Counted from the stretch's first letter, positions 42,255 through 51,550 are shown. The stretch is 64,000 bases of DNA from Bacteroidales bacterium UBA3844 (GCA_002392915.1 DGHQ01000023.1:1-64000), one strand, 5' to 3'. Numbers and translations are program-made. Notes: generated from the sequence alone by a model not told the origin.

Positions 42255-45068
42255 ATGGCAGACAGCGGATTCATATCTATCAAAGGTGCGCGAGTGCACA
42301 ACCTCAAAGATATAGATATCAAAATACCTCGCAATAAACTGGTGGTGATCACCGGACTTTCTGGTTCTGGAAAATCATCGCTTGCTTTCGATACTCTCTA
42401 TGCAGAAGGTCAACGCCGATATGTGGAGAGTCTTTCGTCGTACGCACGACAGTTCTTGGGCAGAATGAGCAAACCAGAGGTGGACTATATCAAAGGTCTT
42501 CCTCCGGCAATCGCTATAGAGCAGAAAGTCAGCACAAGAAATCCACGCTCCACCGTCGGCACATCTACTGAGATCTACGAATATATCAAGCTTCTGTTCG
42601 CCCGCATCGGACGCACGTTCTCCCCTGTTTCTGGAGAGGAGGTTAAACGTCATCAAGTGTCGGACATCGTGGATTATATTCTTTCTGCTGACGACGGCAC
42701 AAAAGGTATGATTCTGTCGTCTCTTTCCAATGATAATCTTGTGGAGACGGTGGAGAAAGCCAAATTAGAAGGTTTCGCACGTCTGCTTGTTGATGGCAGC
42801 GTCGTCAAGATAACAGACTTCACCGCAGAAATGGCAAAAGGTTGCAAAGAGGTCTACATCGTTGTGGACAGATATGTGGTACGACACGACAACGAGACAA
42901 AAAACCGTGTTTCAGACTCTGTTCAGACTGCATTGTGGCAGGGCGACGGAGCGTCTTGCCAAATATTAGTCTACACTCCTGAGGGAGAGGTGATGAAGCA
43001 GTTCAGCACCAAATTCGAAGCAGACGGAATCACTTTCGACGAGCCAACAGAACTGATGTTCAGTTTCAACTCACCATACGGAGCATGTCCTGTGTGTGAA
43101 GGATTCGGACGTGTGGTTGGCATCGACGAAGACCTGGTTGTGCCAGACAAAACGCTGTCCGTATACCAAGGAGCAGTGATGTGCTGGAGAGGAGAGAAAA
43201 TGGGAGAATGGCTGCAAGACTTCATCTTCCACGCAGAAGCAATCAAATTTCCTATACACAAGCCATATTTCCAACTTACAACAGAAGAGAAAAACAAACT
43301 TTGGCATGGCACCCAACTCACACATGGAATCGACGATTTCTTCAAATTTGTAGAGTCGCAGCAATATAAGATACAATACCGTGTGATGCTTGCGCGCTAC
43401 CGAGGCAAGACAATCTGTCCTAAATGTGGAGGCACGCGTCTGAAGGAGAACGCTTCGTGGGTGAAGGTTTCAGGAAAGAGCATCACAGAACTGGTGGATA
43501 TGCCAGTGTCGGAATTGAAAACATTCTTCGACAACATCCAACTGACAGAGCATGAGCAGTTAATCGCCAAACGTCTGTTGGTAGAAATAAAAAACCGTCT
43601 CACTTTCTTGGTAGACGTGGGGTTGGGCTACCTGACTTTGAACCGTCTTTCCAACTCGCTTTCCGGTGGTGAGAGCCAGAGAATCAACCTTGTCACTTCA
43701 TTGGGAAGCAGCCTTGTCGGCTCACTATACATTCTGGATGAGCCAAGTATAGGTCTGCACAGCCGAGATACAGAGCGTTTGATTTCAGTTTTGCGTAGTC
43801 TGCAAAAACTAGGCAACACGGTGGTAGTGGTGGAACACGACGAAGAGATCATGCGTGCTGCCGACTATATCATAGACATTGGTCCGGAATCAGGACGCAA
43901 TGGTGGCAAAGTGGTGTTCGAAGGCTCTCCAGAAGATATCAAAAAAGCAAAGCAGCAAGACGGGCTTCACAGCTACACAATAGACTATCTTAACGGAGTC
44001 GAAAAAATATCTGTTCCACAATTCCGTCGACCTTGGAATAATTACATAGAGATCAAAGGAGCTTTGCAGCACAACCTTAAAGGCTTCGACGTGAAATTTC
44101 CGCTCAACGTGATGACTGTGGTGACCGGTCCGAGCGGTTCTGGAAAATCCTCTCTTGTGAGAGACATCTTCTATCTTTCACTAAAGAGAGAATTGGATGA
44201 ATCGGAAGAAAAACCAGGATTACACTCATCAATCAGTGGAGCCACAGATATGGTGAAAGATGTGAATTTTGTGGATCAGAACCCGATTGGCAAATCATCA
44301 CGCTCGAATCCAGTGACATACGTAAAAGCATACGATGAAATTCGTAAGCTATACGCAGACCAACAGTTGTCTAAGCAGATGGGCTACCGCAGCGCACATT
44401 TCTCATTCAACACAGAAGGAGGAAGATGCGACGAATGTCAGGGAGAAGGTACAACAACTATCGAGATGCAATTTATGGCGGACTTGGTGTTGCCATGTGA
44501 AAGTTGTAAAGGAAAACGTTTCAAGCCAGATATTTTGGAGGTGCGCTACAGAGGCAAGAACATCTATGACGTGCTTGAGATGACCATCAACCAAGCAGTG
44601 GAATTCTTCTCAGAGAAGATGGAGTCGACGGAGAAAAAAATCGTCAAGAGATTGAAATCACTGCAGGATGTAGGTTTGGGATACATCAAACTTGGTCAAG
44701 CCTCATCCACATTGTCGGGCGGAGAGAGCCAACGTGTCAAACTTGCCGCCATATTGGCAGAAGAAAAGGCACAACCAACAGTGTTCATCTTCGACGAGCC
44801 GACAACAGGACTTCACTTCCACGACATCAAGACACTGCTGAAAGCATTCGACGCATTGATTGAGAAAGGACATACCGTCGTCATCATTGAGCATAACATG
44901 GATGTGATCAAATGCGCGGACCACGTGATAGATATCGGTCCGGACGGTGGAGATCAGGGAGGTGAACTTGTGTTTGCAGGCACTCCAGAAGAGCTCATAA
45001 AGAATGAAAGGTCATTCACCGCAAAATGTCTGAAAGCAAAATTTGCCAACGACGGATTGATATTTTAA
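42255..45068 (+). CDS. uvrA: Excinuclease ABC subunit UvrA
   Basis: A 937-aa ABC-type DNA damage sensor of nucleotide excision repair. First ATPase: [31 protein letters not shown]. Signatures are [16 protein letters not shown] with [12 protein letters not shown], and in the second half [16 protein letters not shown] with [16 protein letters not shown] and [12 protein letters not shown]. Zinc modules: [24 protein letters not shown] and CESCKG. Length and order are normal. It has its own promoter and terminator and is not part of the surrounding accessory genes. Confidence 0.98.
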   Translation: MADSGFISIKGARVHNLKDIDIKIPRNKLVVITGLSGSGKSSLAFDTLYAEGQRRYVESLSSYARQFLGRMSKPEVDYIKGLPPAIAIEQKVSTRNPRSTVGTSTEIYEYIKLLFARIGRTFSPVSGEEVKRHQVSDIVDYILSADDGTKGMILSSLSNDNLVETVEKAKLEGFARLLVDGSVVKITDFTAEMAKGCKEVYIVVDRYVVRHDNETKNRVSDSVQTALWQGDGASCQILVYTPEGEVMKQFSTKFEADGITFDEPTELMFSFNSPYGACPVCEGFGRVVGIDEDLVVPDKTLSVYQGAVMCWRGEKMGEWLQDFIFHAEAIKFPIHKPYFQLTTEEKNKLWHGTQLTHGIDDFFKFVESQQYKIQYRVMLARYRGKTICPKCGGTRLKENASWVKVSGKSITELVDMPVSELKTFFDNIQLTEHEQLIAKRLLVEIKNRLTFLVDVGLGYLTLNRLSNSLSGGESQRINLVTSLGSSLVGSLYILDEPSIGLHSRDTERLISVLRSLQKLGNTVVVVEHDEEIMRAADYIIDIGPESGRNGGKVVFEGSPEDIKKAKQQDGLHSYTIDYLNGVEKISVPQFRRPWNNYIEIKGALQHNLKGFDVKFPLNVMTVVTGPSGSGKSSLVRDIFYLSLKRELDESEEKPGLHSSISGATDMVKDVNFVDQNPIGKSSRSNPVTYVKAYDEIRKLYADQQLSKQMGYRSAHFSFNTEGGRCDECQGEGTTTIEMQFMADLVLPCESCKGKRFKPDILEVRYRGKNIYDVLEMTINQAVEFFSEKMESTEKKIVKRLKSLQDVGLGYIKLGQASSTLSGGESQRVKLAAILAEEKAQPTVFIFDEPTTGLHFHDIKTLLKAFDALIEKGHTVVIIEHNMDVIKCADHVIDIGPDGGDQGGELVFAGTPEELIKNERSFTAKCLKAKFANDGLIF

Positions 45069-45107
45069 TTCGTAATGCATAATTTGTCGTCAAGCAATTC
45101 CATCATA

Positions 45108-45141
45108 ATAAAGGCGGGGCATCTCCCCGTCTTTATTTTTC
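45108..45141 (+). terminator. Terminator after uvrA
   Basis: AAAGGCGGGG (45110-45119) pairs with CCCCGTCTTT (45125-45134), with one G-U, followed by ATTTTT. Same stem family as at 1887 and 45963. Confidence 0.8.
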
Positions 45142-45162
45142 TCATATTTCTTTTGCTTTAAC

Positions 45163-45197
45163 AAACATGTAAAATGTTTCTATAATTTATATCTTTG
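45163..45197 (+). promoter_or_regulatory. Palindrome and -7 box of the zeta-type toxin promoter
   Basis: AAACAT (45163-45168) / ATGTTT (45174-45179) lies where the -33 region should be, followed by the -7 box TATCTTTG (45190-45197), 18 bp before the ATG at 45215. It would suit an autorepressor site (inference). Confidence 0.45.
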
Positions 45198-45214
45198 CAA
45201 AAACCAATAGAAGT

Positions 45215-45790
45215 ATGGCAGAAAAGAATCTATACATAATAAGCGGATGTAACGGAGCAGGAAAAACAACTGCTTCATATAGTGTTTTGCCAAAACTTCT
45301 GGACTGCAAACAGTTTGTCAACGCAGACGAGATAGCCAAAGGATTATCACCTTTCTGTCCAGAAAGCGTTGCGATTCAATCTGGCAAACTGATGCTACTG
45401 CGTATTGAGGAACTGCTTTCCGCTGACGAAACTTTTTCTATCGAGACCACTTTAGCAACCAGATCCTATTCTGAATTAGTAAAAAGGGCTCAAGAAAAAG
45501 GATATAAAGTCACTTTGCTTTATTTCTGGTTAAGCTCTCCAGAATTAGCAGTCGAACGTGTTGCGAGAAGAGTGAGCGAAGGAGGTCATAACATTCCTAA
45601 AGACGTCATTTACAGAAGATACGAGAAAGGATTGAAAAACCTGTTTGACATCTTCATCCCCATCGTCGATTCATGGATGATTGTAGACAATGGCGTTGAG
45701 CCTCGAGAACTGATTGCTGAGGGAGGCATAAACGAAATCAATATTTGTTGTGTAGAAAAATTTGAAAAGATTAGAAATCATGAAAAATAA
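45215..45790 (+). CDS. Zeta-toxin family P-loop kinase
   Basis: A 191-aa protein. Walker A is IISGCNGAGKTTASYSVLP, then FVNADEIAKGLSPF (substrate-binding Asp and Glu region), FSIETTLATRSYSEL, VTLLYFWLSSPELAVERV and RRVSEGGHNIPKDVIYRRYEKGL, all typical of the zeta/AAA_33 group. Zeta toxins phosphorylate UDP-N-acetylglucosamine and block wall synthesis, although many chromosomal relatives have unknown substrates. The 55-aa ORF at 45780 overlaps its last 11 bp. I see no classic epsilon antitoxin upstream. Confidence 0.87.
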   Translation: MAEKNLYIISGCNGAGKTTASYSVLPKLLDCKQFVNADEIAKGLSPFCPESVAIQSGKLMLLRIEELLSADETFSIETTLATRSYSELVKRAQEKGYKVTLLYFWLSSPELAVERVARRVSEGGHNIPKDVIYRRYEKGLKNLFDIFIPIVDSWMIVDNGVEPRELIAEGGINEINICCVEKFEKIRNHEK

Positions 45791-45947
45791 TCCGACATTA
45801 GAAAAAATAAAAGCCGCTCTTAAAATTGCAGAAATCGAATTTCTGAAGAAAAAAGCAGCCAACAACGAGACGCTGATTCTTTCTGATAAGGACGGCAACA
45901 TCGTGGAAATACCTGCAAAGGAATTACTAAAAAAACGAAATCTTTAA
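45780..45947 (+). CDS. Small protein overlapping the zeta gene; candidate antitoxin
   Basis: A 55-aa protein starting at an ATG inside the 3' end of the zeta gene (11-bp overlap). Sequence features: NPTLEKIKAALKIAEIEFLKKKAANN (helix), then ETLILSDKDGNIVEIPAKELLKK (short beta/loop). It resembles small ORFs often found after zeta-type kinases in Bacteroidota, but an antitoxin role is inference from coupling alone. A strong terminator follows. Confidence 0.7.
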   Translation: MKNNPTLEKIKAALKIAEIEFLKKKAANNETLILSDKDGNIVEIPAKELLKKRNL

Positions 45948-45962
45948 CAATTAATAAATCGT

Positions 45963-45996
45963 AAAGACGGGACATCTCCCCCGTCTTTCTTTTTTG
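45963..45996 (+). terminator. Terminator after the zeta/small-ORF pair
   Basis: AAAGACGGG pairs with CCCGTCTTT, followed by CTTTTTT. Confidence 0.85.
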
Positions 45997-46011
45997 CTGA
46001 TCTGCAACAGG

Positions 46012-46105
46012 CAATTGGGGTGATGGCGAGTTTTTTGGATTACATTCCGAAAAAGTAGCGATATTTTCGGAATTAATTCCAAAAAAGTGGCGAGTTTTTC
46101 GGAAT
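46012..46105. repeat. Three imperfect palindromes at exact 32-bp spacing upstream of AbiH
   Basis: Units at 46012-46041 (degenerate), 46044-46073 and 46076-46105. The last two have ATTCC/GGAAT arms around a GTRGCGA core, and the cores recur at 46025, 46057 and 46089. The architecture (30-bp unit, 32-bp period, A-rich and T-rich shoulders, GGCG core) matches that at 40793-40886, with different arms and the opposite core orientation. Confidence 0.85.
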
Positions 46106-46161
46106 AGGCATGAAATTTCATTTTGAAAAGTTTCTAGGAATCCAATAACACAGATATTTCC

Positions 46162-46169
46162 TATATTTG
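46162..46169 (+). promoter_or_regulatory. -7 box of the AbiH gene
   Basis: TATATTTG, 60 bp before the ATG at 46229 and 57 bp downstream of the palindromic array. Confidence 0.45.
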
Positions 46170-46228
46170 TAAAAGCTATCATGTAAATTCAAAACGCATA
46201 AACGTGCGTATATTATATTAGCAAAAAA

Positions 46229-47323
46229 ATGTCACGTCACGTAATCATAATAGGAAACGGATTCGACTTATTTCTTGGCAGAAAAACCAAGTACAGCGAT
46301 TTCTACAAGAGCGATATCTATTGCCCTAAGGATTATCCTGCGCCTTTGATTGACTATCTTAATCAGTGGCAGCCGACGAGGGGATTGAGTGATGTCAAAT
46401 GGTTTGACTTCGAAACAGAGCTATATAATTATTCACAAATAAATCACGACATCAAAGATCCCATAAGTCAGGAAGAGCATAAAGTCCTTGCATTTATAAA
46501 GGAACGGAATTGTCCGGTAAGTGCAAATGAGATAAGTGACTTTCTATACGTGCCATCCAACGAATCTGGCGAAGTTTACGTATTATACAACAATCCAGAA
46601 GTGGAGATACGCGAACTTTTCCTAAAGCAAACTGTTTGCAATTTGGAAAAGATGGTGGAGAGACATCTTCTTTCCCAAACCGAAGACTTGAAACTTTATT
46701 ATCTGAAGGATCCTGTCTACGCTGAATCCAAAGAGGTCAGAGACAAAGAGGCTTTTAAAAAGATCAAGAGTGGACTCCGAGATTACCTGCTCAGCCAGCC
46801 GTTTTCCCATACAAATGATGAAGCGTTGAGGAATCGTCTGAATTCAATTTTCGAAATGGACAAGTTTGATCAAATTGAGGTGTTTACATTCAATTACACA
46901 GATGTCCCATGGCCAGAGAAAGCAGATGTCCAATATGTCCACGGAAAAATCAAGGATGACACGATTGTGATTGGAACTAAAGAGTATAATGAGACAAACA
47001 ACTCTTACAAATTTCTTCAAAAGGCGATGGACGACAACTTCAATCCACCCGCTATCATCGACTCCTTGCTCACGCTGGGCAATGGCGACAAAGTGACATT
47101 TTTCGGCCATTCTCTCGGAGAAAACGACCAACAGTATTTCAGAGACTTTATCCAAGCAAGAAGCTCAGGTGTGACATACAAGAATCTGACTATCGAGTTT
47201 GTCCTGAAATCACTTAACGACAAGCAGTACACCAAAATGGCGATTCAAGACATGTCTAACTATCAGCTCACGTCGTTCCAATCAAAGAACAAAGTGATTT
47301 TCAAATCGTCGGAAGATTTGTGA
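46229..47323 (+). CDS. AbiH family abortive-infection protein
   Basis: A 364-aa protein. It opens VIIIGNGFDLFLGRKTKYSDFY (GNGFDL..G..T.Y.DF), and later has VFTFNYTD, YVHGKIKD and VTFFGHSLGENDQQYFRDFI. This order (GNGFD, FNYT, VHG, GHSLGxxD) defines the AbiH/Sir2-like NAD-binding-type fold. AbiH proteins cause abortive infection against phage in lactococci, and related proteins occur in defence islands. No partner effector gene follows, so a stand-alone system is likely. It is preceded by phased palindromes. Confidence 0.88.
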   Translation: MSRHVIIIGNGFDLFLGRKTKYSDFYKSDIYCPKDYPAPLIDYLNQWQPTRGLSDVKWFDFETELYNYSQINHDIKDPISQEEHKVLAFIKERNCPVSANEISDFLYVPSNESGEVYVLYNNPEVEIRELFLKQTVCNLEKMVERHLLSQTEDLKLYYLKDPVYAESKEVRDKEAFKKIKSGLRDYLLSQPFSHTNDEALRNRLNSIFEMDKFDQIEVFTFNYTDVPWPEKADVQYVHGKIKDDTIVIGTKEYNETNNSYKFLQKAMDDNFNPPAIIDSLLTLGNGDKVTFFGHSLGENDQQYFRDFIQARSSGVTYKNLTIEFVLKSLNDKQYTKMAIQDMSNYQLTSFQSKNKVIFKSSEDL

Positions 47324-47330
47324 TAAAAAA

Positions 47331-47359
47331 ATAGTGACGTCACATTGTGGCGCCACTAT
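47331..47359. terminator. Hairpin between AbiH and the PorT-like gene
   Basis: ATAGTG (47331-47336) pairs with CACTAT (47354-47359). It encloses two perfect palindromes, GTGACGTCAC and GTGGCGCCAC. It lies between convergent genes. There is no strong U-run on the plus strand, but an A-run precedes it, which serves the minus strand. Confidence 0.5.
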
Positions 47360-47381
47360 ATGATTCATCATAATGTCTTTT

Positions 47382-48203
47382 CTATTCAATTCTGTAAGAC
47401 ACACCCAAAGAGAAGAAAATAGGATACATCTTGAACGTGATCGTTTCAAAATCAGCCGCAAAGACGCTGCCAAATCCATAATCAAGATTGGCAAACACTC
47501 CAAAATTATTCTTTATCTCGAAATCAGCCGCCACTTCAGCTCCTATACAGGTTTTCTTCACATCTTCAGAAAAATCATACGTCGCTTTAGAACCGTCGCT
47601 GAAAATAATCTTCTGCCCCGTCGGCGTATTCTCACGCAAATATCCGTCGTAAACCTCTCCCTTAAATTCTCTGTGAAGATTAATCTGGATATATGGGCCG
47701 ACACGTAAATCAAGGCGAGAATTGACTCTTGCCATAAATTCAATCGGTATTTTGACGGAGATGAGTTTGGCTTCAGTCTTATCAACACCTGTGAAATAGC
47801 CGCTTATATAGTCGCCACCCTGCTCTATACTCATGTGGTAGTTTTTCACCCTTGCCTCCACATTCATGCCTTCAATCGCAAGTCTTTCGCCAAAATAGAA
47901 TCCAAACCTCTCCTTAAACAGTTTGTATCCATAGAATTCCTGCATGAAGGCTCCATTCGGACTGAATGTCATCATCTCACGGATTTCCGCCGACAATGGC
48001 ACCGGTGTGATTCCACCTATTGTGAATCCAAGTCGGCAGCCATATCCCCAGCCATTCCAATCACGCTGTCTTACCGATTTCGAATCTTCATTCATGAGTG
48101 AATCTTGCCTCTGTGTCTCATTTTCAGCTGATGCCGAGAATGTGGAGGACAGCAGCGTCGCCACAAAGAATATGATATTGATATATTTATTCTTCATCTT
48201 CAT
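47382..48203 (-). CDS. PorT-family outer-membrane beta-barrel protein
   Basis: A 273-aa protein. The signal peptide (about 1-27, IIFFVATLLSSTFSASA) is followed by alternating amphipathic strands typical of an eight-stranded barrel: YGCRLGFTIGG, KERFGFYFGERLAIEGM, SVKIPIEFMARV, LDLRVGPYIQINL, GAEVAADFEIKNNFGVFANLDYGFG. It ends FFSLGVSYRIE with a near-terminal aromatic. It overlaps the preceding PCMD gene by 17 bp, so the two are translationally coupled. Role unknown; a barrel partner for the lipoprotein is plausible. Confidence 0.8.
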   Translation of the reverse strand: MKMKNKYINIIFFVATLLSSTFSASAENETQRQDSLMNEDSKSVRQRDWNGWGYGCRLGFTIGGITPVPLSAEIREMMTFSPNGAFMQEFYGYKLFKERFGFYFGERLAIEGMNVEARVKNYHMSIEQGGDYISGYFTGVDKTEAKLISVKIPIEFMARVNSRLDLRVGPYIQINLHREFKGEVYDGYLRENTPTGQKIIFSDGSKATYDFSEDVKKTCIGAEVAADFEIKNNFGVFANLDYGFGSVFAADFETITFKMYPIFFSLGVSYRIE

Positions 48204-49350
48204 TACAAATTAATCGTACTTCATCAATAGTAAATGTACTGCCCACAGCACCTGAGAACTCTCCACCAGCAAAACTTGATGTGAAGACTATGGCAAAATT
48301 GTAGCCTCTGTTCTTCAAACGAGCATCATCTATCTCCTCCAAATATTCAAACGGAATGTTTATTTCCGTCCACTTGTCGGCAGAAATACTTTTTGCCTTC
48401 GACTCACTCAAAAATGCACGTGCCACGATATTCGGATTTGTCTTGCCATCATCACCACGAAGAGTGACTTCATTTCCATTTGAATCTGTGTTTTTATACA
48501 ACACCGCATACATATCCGGATAATCCACCATACCAGACACCTCAGTAGACTTACGTTTGTATTTGTCGCCCGGCTTATATTTGGCCATAAACTTGATCCT
48601 CATCGGACGCAGTTGGAATGGTTTGCCGAACAATGTGGCAGCCATCGCGTCTTTCAACGCCTGACTCACTTCAAAAGATCCGACGAACAAATTTCCAGCA
48701 GCAATCGGCATTCCCACCATCTCTCCAAACATACCTGTAGATCGGGTGACGAGAGTAACCGCGTCGCCAACATAACCATTCTCATCTACTATTGTAGGAT
48801 ACTCATTGGGTTTGGCTGTCGACTTGCTCAGCTTAAATCCTGGATTGCCAGATGCCCAATAGTTGGCATCGTCGCCATTAAGCCAAATGCTATATTTTCC
48901 ATCCTTGTCCAAACTATGATCCTCAAAATTAAACTCTATGATCTTCTTCTCACTTGTGAATGATTCTTCCGGTACAGAGAAGGATATCGTGTAAATACGG
49001 CTCCAATTTCCATCCTCACTTTTAGTCAATATTCTGATATTATCCGACTTGTAATCCGAGATATTGTTGAAAGTGGCACCATCCGTAAGGACGTACTCTA
49101 TACGCATCAACGACAAATCCGCATTCGACCGCACCTCAAACTTGATCACGCTGTCGGCAGGAGGCACAATCATAATTGAATCGGAAAGACGATAGAACAA
49201 TGAGTCTGGATTCGGATAATGAATTATAATCTTTTCTATGTCACATTCTGAATTTGGAAGTTCATCTTTCACACACGAAGAAGCCCCCAAAGCAAACAGA
49301 CCGAACGCAGAAATAAGACGTCCGAAATGTTTAATTGTCTTTTTTACCAT
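48187..49350 (-). CDS. PCMD-domain lipoprotein
   Basis: A 387-aa protein with lipoprotein signal (LFALGASSC, Cys at about 26). An Ig-like N-terminal region is followed by a putative carbohydrate metabolism domain (about 140-385): IIEFNFEDHSLDKDGKYSIWLNGDDANYWASGNPGF, TRSTGMFGEMVGMPIAAGNLFVGSF and FAIVFTSSFAGGEFSGAVGSTFTIDEV. PCMD proteins are common surface lipoproteins of gut Bacteroidota; some bind or process glycans but most are uncharacterised. It is the first gene of a two-gene operon with a PorT-like barrel. Confidence 0.88.
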   Translation of the reverse strand: MVKKTIKHFGRLISAFGLFALGASSCVKDELPNSECDIEKIIIHYPNPDSLFYRLSDSIMIVPPADSVIKFEVRSNADLSLMRIEYVLTDGATFNNISDYKSDNIRILTKSEDGNWSRIYTISFSVPEESFTSEKKIIEFNFEDHSLDKDGKYSIWLNGDDANYWASGNPGFKLSKSTAKPNEYPTIVDENGYVGDAVTLVTRSTGMFGEMVGMPIAAGNLFVGSFEVSQALKDAMAATLFGKPFQLRPMRIKFMAKYKPGDKYKRKSTEVSGMVDYPDMYAVLYKNTDSNGNEVTLRGDDGKTNPNIVARAFLSESKAKSISADKWTEINIPFEYLEEIDDARLKNRGYNFAIVFTSSFAGGEFSGAVGSTFTIDEVRLICNEDEE

Positions 49351-49375
49351 ATCCTCTAATATTAACCTTCAGACG

Positions 49376-49405
49376 CAAAGTTAATTATTTTATGGACAGA
49401 GGCAA
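49376..49405 (-). promoter_or_regulatory. Promoter of the PCMD/PorT-like operon
   Basis: On the minus strand TTG (complement of 49403-49405), 19-bp spacer, TAACTTTG (complement of 49376-49383), 25 bp before the start codon. Confidence 0.7.
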
Positions 49406-49465
49406 AATATTCCTCCTCTTAGATACTTTTTCGACCATCATCACACCAGAAGCCAATAAAAAATC

Positions 49466-49473
49466 TATATTTG
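49466..49473 (+). promoter_or_regulatory. -7 box of the M15/DUF4846 operon
   Basis: TATATTTG, 22 bp before the ATG at 49496. The -33 region is not recognisable. Confidence 0.5.
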
Positions 49474-49495
49474 CAATGTCTGGAATACGAAAATT

Positions 49496-50335
49496 ATGTC
49501 AAAGTCAATGAAATGTCTACTCTACCACATAATCGCATTGTCGTCTCTCTGCTGTATCAATGCTTGCACGCAGGCCCAGGAATCCAAAAGCGTCATTCCC
49601 ACTGAGAAAGCAGACAGCATTCCATCCACAACAGAGATTCCATCAGGTGTGAGAGCATTATTGGCATCTTATCCAGATTTCATAAAAAGTTATTCCGACG
49701 GGAAACTGACTCTTTCAAATGGTGAAGAAGTCATCTACGACGACAAAAAGGAAAAAACATTCACGGAACGGATGGACAATGCCGACATAGAAGACATGTT
49801 CACCCAACCATACGACACAAGTGTATGGATGCCATCAAGAAATTATGACCCAGGAAGAATACGTAATGAAAAACTCATGAAGTATATGTATGGAGCGACG
49901 GCTCAAGAGGTCTCAAAAAAATTGGTGAAAGTAAAATGGTTCGGCCAGCAATTGCCATTCACTAAGGAGAACGGAGCCGCAGACAGTCTGCGTGCTGTAG
50001 AGAAAGAATTGGCTTCACTCCCAGAAAAATATAATAAATACTTCTATCAATCGTCGACCTACAACTGGAGAAAAGTGAGAGGAAGCAATCGGTTAAGCGC
50101 ACATAGTTACGGAATAGCTATAGACATCTGCACCAAATATTCTGACTTCTGGAGATGGAAGAATCCAGGGAAAGAAGAGACAGACGAGATCACCTACGTC
50201 AACCGTATTCCTAAAGAAATAATCAGGATTTTCGAGAAACACGGATTCATTTCCGGAGCACGCTGGTATCACTACGACACCATGCACTTTGAATTCAGAC
50301 CGGATTTGATACATTACAGTCGTAAAACAAAATAA
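49496..50335 (+). CDS. M15-family peptidase lipoprotein (D-alanyl-D-alanine carboxypeptidase type)
   Basis: A 279-aa lipoprotein: signal to LCCINAC (lipidated Cys near 24), then a linker. The catalytic domain has the zinc site SAHSYGIAIDIC (His and Asp ligands) and WYHYDTMHFEFRPDL (catalytic Asp and His ligand). Earlier landmarks are WMPSRNYDPGRIRNEKLMKYMYG and FYQSSTYNWRKVRGSNRLS. M15 enzymes trim peptidoglycan peptides or act as endopeptidases. It is operon-linked to the DUF4846 gene 12 bp downstream, which may also act on the cell wall. Confidence 0.9.
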   Translation: MSKSMKCLLYHIIALSSLCCINACTQAQESKSVIPTEKADSIPSTTEIPSGVRALLASYPDFIKSYSDGKLTLSNGEEVIYDDKKEKTFTERMDNADIEDMFTQPYDTSVWMPSRNYDPGRIRNEKLMKYMYGATAQEVSKKLVKVKWFGQQLPFTKENGAADSLRAVEKELASLPEKYNKYFYQSSTYNWRKVRGSNRLSAHSYGIAIDICTKYSDFWRWKNPGKEETDEITYVNRIPKEIIRIFEKHGFISGARWYHYDTMHFEFRPDLIHYSRKTK

Positions 50336-50347
50336 AAACAGACAGCT

Positions 50348-51352
50348 ATGAATAACACACCCAATAAATTATATGCTATTTTGTTGTTGGCAATCGGACT
50401 GTTCAACGAATGTAGCGTTGCGGCAGACAACCAACAATGCAAGCAACAACAAAATCAAGAGGCATCCGAACCTGAAATACAAGAGAGGCCATTCAGTAAT
50501 TTCACCATCAATCTTGATGGCGACAAGATACTTACTCGATTCGTGAACAACGACACAAACTGGGTAAGACCATACGACACAGATTACGCACGGTGGTTGC
50601 TCGACCGTAAGCTTTTTCCCTCCGATCACAAAGTGAGATATTACAATGGAGAAGAAAAGCAAAACAACGGCGGACGAAATAAGATAATATCTGTTGGAGT
50701 GTTAAAATATGACCTTGTCGGCACATTTTCAAAAAACAAAGAGCAACCCGCCGACCTGCAACAATGTGCGGATGCCTGCATACGATTATGGGCAGAGTAT
50801 TTATGGGAACATAAGATGTATGATAAGATCCACTTCAAAAATGCCCCTGGATTTGTGTTCTATTACAAAAAATGGGCAGAAGGCTATCGAGTTCACTTCG
50901 ACAAGAATTGGAAAGCATCGTGGAGCAAAGACGCAGGTGTGGACTATAGTTACACTACATTTCGCAAATATCTGTCACTTGTATTCACCTATTGTGGCAC
51001 AGCGACTTTAGCAAAGGAGATGATGACCGTGAAATCAACAGACATTCAGCCGGGAGATATTCTTATTTGGGGAGGCAGTCCGGGTCATGCTGTCACAGTG
51101 ATGGATGTGCTACGTAACAAGCAGACAGGGAAACTGAAAGTAATGTTCAGCCAAAGCTATATGCCAGCACAGGAGATTGAAATCCTCGCCAACGACGAAG
51201 ATCATTACCGTTGGACTGATAACTGGACAAAAGGAATGTGGTTTTCTCCATGGTTTGAAATCGACGAAGAGAAATCTCCAGTGATCAACACTCCACAATG
51301 GACATTCGACCTATCTGACGGAGCCAAGTTTGTGAGATGGAGAGACAGATAA
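50348..51352 (+). CDS. DUF4846 lipoprotein (NlpC/P60-like fold)
   Basis: A 334-aa protein. The signal ends at LFNECS (Cys near 22), and a Gln/Asn-rich linker (QQCKQQQNQE) follows. The DUF4846 domain (about 95-320) has YDLVGTFSKNKEQPADLQQCADACIRLWAEYLW, FRKYLSLVFTYCGTATL, IQPGDILIWGGSPGHAVTVMD and MFSQSYMPAQEIEIL. The GDxxxxGGxPGHAVxxxD arrangement is like the His loop of NlpC/P60 cysteine peptidases, and a Cys (TYCGTA) could serve as nucleophile (inference). A peptidoglycan-related role would fit its neighbour, the M15 peptidase. Confidence 0.87.
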   Translation: MNNTPNKLYAILLLAIGLFNECSVAADNQQCKQQQNQEASEPEIQERPFSNFTINLDGDKILTRFVNNDTNWVRPYDTDYARWLLDRKLFPSDHKVRYYNGEEKQNNGGRNKIISVGVLKYDLVGTFSKNKEQPADLQQCADACIRLWAEYLWEHKMYDKIHFKNAPGFVFYYKKWAEGYRVHFDKNWKASWSKDAGVDYSYTTFRKYLSLVFTYCGTATLAKEMMTVKSTDIQPGDILIWGGSPGHAVTVMDVLRNKQTGKLKVMFSQSYMPAQEIEILANDEDHYRWTDNWTKGMWFSPWFEIDEEKSPVINTPQWTFDLSDGAKFVRWRDR

Positions 51353-51550
51353 AAAGGAGGGTGTATCAAAACTCAATTTATCAAAAATCAAACTATCAAA
51401 ATGTAAGTTGATTTTTAAATTCTCCAAAAATATAGCCGTTTCAGAGACTTAACTATAATTTTTAAGCTCTGAAACGGCTTTGTTCATATAAAAAGTGACA
51501 AAATGTAAGTTCGAAAAACTTGATTTTACATTTTGATACACCCTCTTTTT
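51351..51550. mobile_element. MITE-like element between convergent genes
   Basis: A ~200-bp element with near-perfect terminal inverted repeats: AAAAAGGAGGGTGTATCAAAA (51351-51371) and the complement TTTTGATACACCCTCTTTTT (51531-51550). Inside are a perfect hairpin GCCGTTTCAGAG (51435-51446) / CTCTGAAACGGC (51467-51478) and two copies of CAAAATGTAAGTT. No ORF is present. The ends overlap the stop codons of the two convergent genes. The GAGGGTGTATCAAAA tip resembles terminal repeats of some IS families, but I cannot name the parent. It could instead be a large bidirectional terminator. Confidence 0.55.
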
